Part shown: one piece after another, positions 55,968-59,475 of the stretch
Position numbering within the stretch: position 1 is the first letter of the stretch
How the letters are laid out: every line of letters starts with the position of its first letter
Assembly (NCBI GenBank): GCA_020446425.1
Contig: JAGRES010000014.1
Location: forward strand, 1-59,475
Direction of reading: 5' to 3'
Length of the DNA stretch: 59,475 nucleotides
Origin: Sphingobium sp.
GTDB taxonomy: Bacteria > Pseudomonadota > Alphaproteobacteria > Sphingomonadales > Sphingomonadaceae
Position numbers and translations under genes: made by a program
The notes under the pieces: model-generated
Told to the model about the DNA's origin: nothing
Databases searched by the model: none
Seen by the model: only the letters and a program-made list of their open reading frames with translations

Positions 55968-56935
55968 GCGAGGACATCATTACACCCAAAGCGCTGGCCC
56001 GGCTGGAGCAACCCTCAGCGGTGCGCTTCATCCGCCTGGGCGAAGGCGGAGGCTGGGCACGCGAAGCCTTCGAGGCCGGAACCATCCCGTTTAAATATCG
56101 CAACGTCAGCCATGACCCTTGTATGGCCGGCGACTGGGATGCGGTGAGAGGCGAGATTGTGGCCTCGGGCCGCAAGGCGGGCGCGGTAGGCGGGGATATT
56201 CGCGAACTGCAGGACTTTTATGCAAGCGACGATCAGTGCCTTTGGGTCACCTTTGCCGAGGGTCATCTCTGGTGGGCCTTTGGCGAGGGACCGGTGGTGC
56301 CGGTTGATGATCGCGGTGACGATCGGCCTGCGCGGATGCGTCGCACCCTGGATGGCTGGCACTGCCATGATGTGAAAGGAGCACCACTTCGGCTGCAGTC
56401 CTTGAGCTCAGCGCTGACCAAGGTCGGCGCCTATCGGCGTACGACATGCGCGGTCGAACAGCAGGAGTATCTGCTGCGCAAAGTACGCGGCGAAGAGGAA
56501 CCGCTGGTCATAGAGGCACGCGAACTGGGAACCCGGCTTGACGATCTGACCGCACGCATGATCGCGCAGCTTGATTGGCGCGATTTCGAGATCATGGTGG
56601 ACCTGATCTTTGCCCGCGGCGGATGGCAGCGCCAGTCGGCCGTCGGCGACGGCGAGGTCGATCATGACCTCTATCTGGTGAGCCCCACTACATCGGAGAC
56701 CGCGTTTGTGCAGATCAAGTCCAGCGCAACCCAGCGCGTGCTTGACGATTATTGCAGACGCTTCACCCGGTCAGGCGCGGACCGCTTCTTTTTCATTTGC
56801 CATAGTCCCAAAGGGACCCTCCGCTTACCGGATGACACGCTTATATCGAGCGCGCGGCTTTGGGTCGGGCTCAGCCTCGCCCGCAGAGCGCTCTCCGCTG
56901 GCCTTTTCGACTGGCTTGTCGACCGGATTCGGTGA
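55964..56935 (+). CDS. Mrr-like restriction endonuclease domain protein
   Basis: A 323-residue protein. The C-terminal domain (about 195-323) has the Mrr_cat-type core: helix DWRDFEIMVDLIFARGGW, acidic GEVDHDLYLVSP, then FVQIKSSATQRV, an E-D-QxK catalytic order. The N-terminal part (FIRLGEGGGWAREAFEAGTI; GDIRELQDFYASDDQCLWV) looks like an EVE/modified-base-binding or sensor module, as in several restriction systems that cut modified DNA. Its start overlaps the exported-protein gene. The 3' end overlaps the opposing DUF gene by 111 bp. Target unknown. Confidence 0.75.
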   Translation: MSEDIITPKALARLEQPSAVRFIRLGEGGGWAREAFEAGTIPFKYRNVSHDPCMAGDWDAVRGEIVASGRKAGAVGGDIRELQDFYASDDQCLWVTFAEGHLWWAFGEGPVVPVDDRGDDRPARMRRTLDGWHCHDVKGAPLRLQSLSSALTKVGAYRRTTCAVEQQEYLLRKVRGEEEPLVIEARELGTRLDDLTARMIAQLDWRDFEIMVDLIFARGGWQRQSAVGDGEVDHDLYLVSPTTSETAFVQIKSSATQRVLDDYCRRFTRSGADRFFFICHSPKGTLRLPDDTLISSARLWVGLSLARRALSAGLFDWLVDRIR

Positions 56936-57295
56936 GAGTGGTGCGTACTCCTCCTCATAGGTCGGCATGGTCTTGTACTGGTTCTCGATTTCGGCACGGC
57001 GGATCCATTCCTGTTCGCTTTGCATACCCGGCGCCAGCAATACGCCATAACGCATCTCGCTATCCGCTTCCGGATTGAGAGTATGCCGCACCTTCTCCAC
57101 CAGCTTCTGGGCAGCGATATCGCCCTGAAGCGCAAGATTGCGGAGCTGACGCAGAAACACTTCGGCCATACTGACCTTCCTGCGACCGCCGTGTTCCGTA
57201 ATGCTAACCTTCAGACACGCAAATTCGCGTGTGATCGTGCTGGTGTTGCGCGATCCCGGTGGCCGCCCGCGCTTCCTCGCCTTCTTCGTCATCAT
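56825..57295 (-). CDS. DUF5681-like small protein, second copy
   Basis: A 156-residue basic protein that starts with KKARKRGRPPGSRNTSTITR, an AT-hook-like Gly-Arg-Pro stretch. The body contains VSMAEVFLRQLRNLALQGDI followed by AAQKLVEKVRH, a pattern shared with DUF5681 proteins. Four-base overlap joins it to the next gene. The tail is acidic then basic and lies antisense to the Mrr-like gene. Family members sit next to terminase genes in prophages and mobile elements. Confidence 0.65.
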   Translation of the reverse strand: MMTKKARKRGRPPGSRNTSTITREFACLKVSITEHGGRRKVSMAEVFLRQLRNLALQGDIAAQKLVEKVRHTLNPEADSEMRYGVLLAPGMQSEQEWIRRAEIENQYKTMPTYEEEYAPLSPNPVDKPVEKASGERSAGEAEPDPKPRARYKRVIR

Positions 57296-57816
57296 GCATC
57301 TCCTTCATCAAGATCGCGATAGCCGATTGCTGCATCGATCATGGCCTGCTCCTCGCTGCGATCCTCAAGATAGTGCTCACGGGCAGAAGCGATCTGTGCC
57401 TTCGTCCAGGGCGGTGCCTTGTGGCGCTCCTTCAACAGGAGAACCATGTCCCACGGTAGGTCTGGCGCATGAACCACGCCGCCACCTGCATCGACCGGTT
57501 GCGGCTTGCCCAACGCGCCATAGCGCAGAAGCTCGTTGACGCCATGGAACAGCGAAGCCCGATCGCCGCCCTGAGCCTTATTCGCCAGTTGGTGCAGGGT
57601 GACCTCGCGGGGATCCATTGACCTGGTCTTGCCCTTGCTGCGCACCCGCACGGGTTCGTTCAATATTCCGGTGGCATCAATGTCCGGCTTCTTCCTCGAT
57701 CGGCCACTAACGTTACCCGAGCGGCCCTTCTGGAACTGGCTGTGCCTGGGCGGCTTGCCATAGCCGACCTCATAGGGCTTGCGGTCCTGCTGGCTGTCAT
57801 CATCATTGTTGCTCAC
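57292..57816 (-). CDS. DUF5681 domain protein
   Basis: A 174-residue protein with the DUF5681 opening YEVGYGKPPRHSQFQKGRSG followed by a glycine/arginine-rich stretch. The rest is helical with a C-terminal MVLLLKERHKAPPWTKAQ part. It is linked by four-base overlaps to both neighbours. Often found with ParB-methyltransferases and phage-terminase-like genes. Confidence 0.75.
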   Translation of the reverse strand: MSNNDDDSQQDRKPYEVGYGKPPRHSQFQKGRSGNVSGRSRKKPDIDATGILNEPVRVRSKGKTRSMDPREVTLHQLANKAQGGDRASLFHGVNELLRYGALGKPQPVDAGGGVVHAPDLPWDMVLLLKERHKAPPWTKAQIASAREHYLEDRSEEQAMIDAAIGYRDLDEGDA

Positions 57817-59147
57817 GCTGCTATTCCTCCCTTCTCATCCTGTGGTTGGCGGTGTTGGGTAATCTGCGCAAAGCTCTCGCCCGTCGCCTCCAGGGTTGCG
57901 GCAAGGCCGAAGAGCTGTTCCATGCGGGTGACGATCACATCGCAATAGGCCGGGTCGATCTCGATCCCGCGCCCCTTGCGGCCGGTGCGCTCAGCCGCGA
58001 CCAATGTGGTGCCCGATCCCGCATAGGCATCCACTATGATGCTACCCCGGTGCGATGCATCGAGGATCGCATCGGCGACCAGCGCCACGGGCTTGACCGT
58101 CGGGTGCATCGCAAGATCAGTATCGCGCGAGGCCCCAAAGCTGTTGGCCCCGGCATAGCTCCACACATTGGTGCGGTTGCGGCCATGACGGCCCAGTTCG
58201 ACATTATTGATATGCGGCGCTGTGCCCGCCTTGAACACGAAGACCAGTTCATGGGCGGAGCGATAGAGCGAGCCCATCCCGCCATTGGTCTTGGCCCAGA
58301 CGCACAGATTCTTGAAGTCGGTATAAGCGGCTTCACCTGCCGCCATCGTCTCGGCCATATGGCGCCAGTCCATACAGACATAGTGCAGCGATCCGTCGGC
58401 GGAGAAAGCCACAAGCTGTTCAAACGCCCGCGTCAGGAAGGCGGTGAACGCCTCGCGCGACATTTCACCGGACGCCATCGCAAACTCGCGGTGCCGATGC
58501 TTGCCGAGCCCGGAGACATGGCCGTTTACGGCAACATTATAGGGCGGATCGCAAAACACCATCTGCGCGCGGGCTTCACCGAGCAGCCGTGCATAGGTCG
58601 AAGCGTCGAGCGCATCGCCGCAGATCAGCCGATGCGGACCGATGATCCAGATATCGCCCGGCTGCGTGACCGCAGGGCCCGAGGCCACCTCCGGCACAGC
58701 ATCGGCCTCGTCTCCCTTGTCATCGCCAGCATCCACACCCTCGATCAGCAGATCGATTGCGGGAAGTTCAAAGCCGGTAATGGAAAGATCGAAGTCGAGA
58801 TCCAGTTCCGACAGATAGGCAAACTCGATCCCGAGCAGCGTCTCGTCCCAACCGGCATTTTCCGCAAGCCGATTGTCGGCGATGACATAGGCGCGGATTT
58901 CCACCTCGCTCATATCCGACAGGCGCACAGTCGGGACCTCATGCATGCCGAGGCGCTTCGCAGCCACCACCCGGCCATGGCCGGCGATGATGCCATCGCC
59001 ATCATGGATCAGCACCGGGTTGGTAAAGCCAAAGCGCTTTATCGAGGCTGCGATCTGCCCGATCTGCTTCTCGCTATGGGTGCGGGGATTAGATGACCGC
59101 GGAACCAGCTCTTCAATATTTCGATAGTCTATGCGTAATCTGCTCAT
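57813..59147 (-). CDS. ParB-like N-terminal / DNA methyltransferase fusion
   Basis: A 444-residue fusion. The ParB/Srx-like domain (about 1-110) has RSSNPRTHSEKQIGQIAASI, the IIAGHGRVVAAKRLG loop and VPTVRLSDMSE. The C-terminal DNA methyltransferase (about 185-420) has the catalytic DPPYNVAVNG motif and the SAM-binding DAYAGSGTTLVAAERTG motif, of the N6-adenine or N4-cytosine beta class. The start at 59147 (MSRLRIDYRN) is used. Typical of prophages and mobile islands. The start codon lies inside an inverted repeat. Confidence 0.9.
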   Translation of the reverse strand: MSRLRIDYRNIEELVPRSSNPRTHSEKQIGQIAASIKRFGFTNPVLIHDGDGIIAGHGRVVAAKRLGMHEVPTVRLSDMSEVEIRAYVIADNRLAENAGWDETLLGIEFAYLSELDLDFDLSITGFELPAIDLLIEGVDAGDDKGDEADAVPEVASGPAVTQPGDIWIIGPHRLICGDALDASTYARLLGEARAQMVFCDPPYNVAVNGHVSGLGKHRHREFAMASGEMSREAFTAFLTRAFEQLVAFSADGSLHYVCMDWRHMAETMAAGEAAYTDFKNLCVWAKTNGGMGSLYRSAHELVFVFKAGTAPHINNVELGRHGRNRTNVWSYAGANSFGASRDTDLAMHPTVKPVALVADAILDASHRGSIIVDAYAGSGTTLVAAERTGRKGRGIEIDPAYCDVIVTRMEQLFGLAATLEATGESFAQITQHRQPQDEKGGIAA

Positions 59148-59217
59148 AAAGGACTCCCTCTCCCGGGCCGATCGGAACCGGCCAGGCAAAAAGTTGCAAT
59201 TTTCTCCCTTTATGAGC
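59142..59217 (-). promoter_or_regulatory. Inverted repeat covering the methyltransferase start codon
   Basis: GCTCATAAAGG (59142-59152) and CCTTTATGAGC (59207-59217) are perfect 11 bp inverted repeats. Read on the minus strand, the inner arm contains the ATG of the methyltransferase gene, and between the arms lie a GGCCG/CGGCC stem and a GAGGGAG Shine-Dalgarno-like site. Pairing in mRNA would sequester the start. The same symmetry could be a repressor site. The remaining 59218-59350 shows no gene. Confidence 0.5.
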
Positions 59218-59350
59218 CGAAGACCCCGCGCTCGCGCGGCATGCAGACAGGACGTCTGGTCTTCGATCTGGATCGGGCCTGACCATGCCAGACGGATCCG
59301 GTGGAAATGACACCATCACATATAAGCGACGGGTCATCTCAATGACGACT

Positions 59351-59475
59351 TTATACAAAAGCACGCGACGCTTTAAAAGCGGAATCTTCCTCCAGAACCA
59401 CGATTTTCTGCCGTTTGTTGCCTTTTACGTTGAACCCGACAACATCGACTTTCCTTTTGCGGCGGTCAGTATGGT
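59351..59475 (-). CDS. C-terminal fragment of a possible gene, cut by the window edge
   Basis: A frame on the minus strand is open from the end of the window to a TAA at 59353-59351, encoding about 40 basic residues (RRKRKVDVVGFNVKG then RQKIVVLEED). It has no start in view and is not recognised. It might be the end of a gene upstream of the methyltransferase, or chance. Confidence 0.3.
   Translation of the reverse strand, partial: HTDRRKRKVDVVGFNVKGNKRQKIVVLEEDSAFKASRAFV

Noticed and set aside
57846-59096. 416-codon open frame on the plus strand
   Set aside because: Entirely antisense to the ParB-methyltransferase, whose motifs are clear.
59113-59364. 83-codon frame over the methyltransferase start
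   Set aside because: Different frame from the methyltransferase, unusual composition, and no ribosome site or similarity.

Overview
This is a 59 kb chromosomal segment of an alphaproteobacterium, most probably a sphingomonad (Sphingomonadales). That reading is an inference from protein similarity and gene order: the tRNA-Trp-secE-nusG-rplK-rplA block, an F1-ATPase zeta subunit (DUF1476), an NDUFA12-type complex I accessory protein, DUF2155 and recX neighbours, two TonB receptors with STN or SusC-like traits, and GC-rich codon use. No 16S rRNA is present, so genus is open.

Layout. 0.1-5.7 kb (minus strand): glutaredoxin, BolA, DUF1476, leuD, a metallo-beta-lactamase-fold hydrolase and leuC in a tight chain. 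Then come two unusual, mutually related bulged hairpins and a 3-oxoacid CoA-transferase pair with a divergent LysR regulator. 6.7-12.6 kb: a CsbD-like protein, aroQ-accB-accC, an arsR-aqpS-arsC arsenic operon, a methanethiol methyltransferase-like membrane protein and an orphan ParA. 12.7-26.4 kb: mostly housekeeping genes. These include a GGDEF/EAL protein, the L1/L11/NusG/SecE operon with tRNA-Trp, aat, recX, a fatty-acyl-AMP ligase-like enzyme, bpt and threonine ammonia-lyase. 26.4-37.5 kb: an amidohydrolase that has lost expected metal ligands, then an exopolysaccharide/capsule cluster (GT-C, FkbM methyltransferase, GT4, flippase, zinc-ribbon methyltransferase, polyprenyl-phosphate sugar transferase, phytanoyl-CoA-type dioxygenase, KpsS-like protein). 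37.5-40.5 kb: ahpF, ahpC, a glycine-zipper protein and tRNA-Thr.

40.6-50.5 kb is an accessory catabolic locus: an MFS acid transporter, a TonB receptor and a hydantoinase/oxoprolinase. The last two are both cut at their 5' ends and joined head to head at about 44.43 kb. They are followed by an S-methyl-thiohydantoin-desulfurase-family (DUF917) gene, a hydantoin/Asp-Glu racemase, a complete TonB receptor and an NCS1 permease. I read it as a (thio)hydantoin uptake and breakdown locus damaged by a deletion. Next to it, 50.5-53.4 kb, is a methionine/sulfur block (free-Met-R-sulfoxide reductase, msrA, methionine gamma-lyase, AsnC-type regulator).

53.4-59.5 kb looks like a mobile or defence-type island. 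It has gene-poor stretches, an unrecognised 292-residue protein with a possible nuclease core, a strongly structured non-coding segment ahead of an exported protein, an Mrr-like endonuclease, and an opposing ParB-methyltransferase/DUF5681 module. The least explained parts of the window are the paired hairpins at 4.04-4.20 kb, the double-truncation junction at 44.43 kb, the structured segment at 54.95-55.15 kb, and the nuclease-like genes around it.
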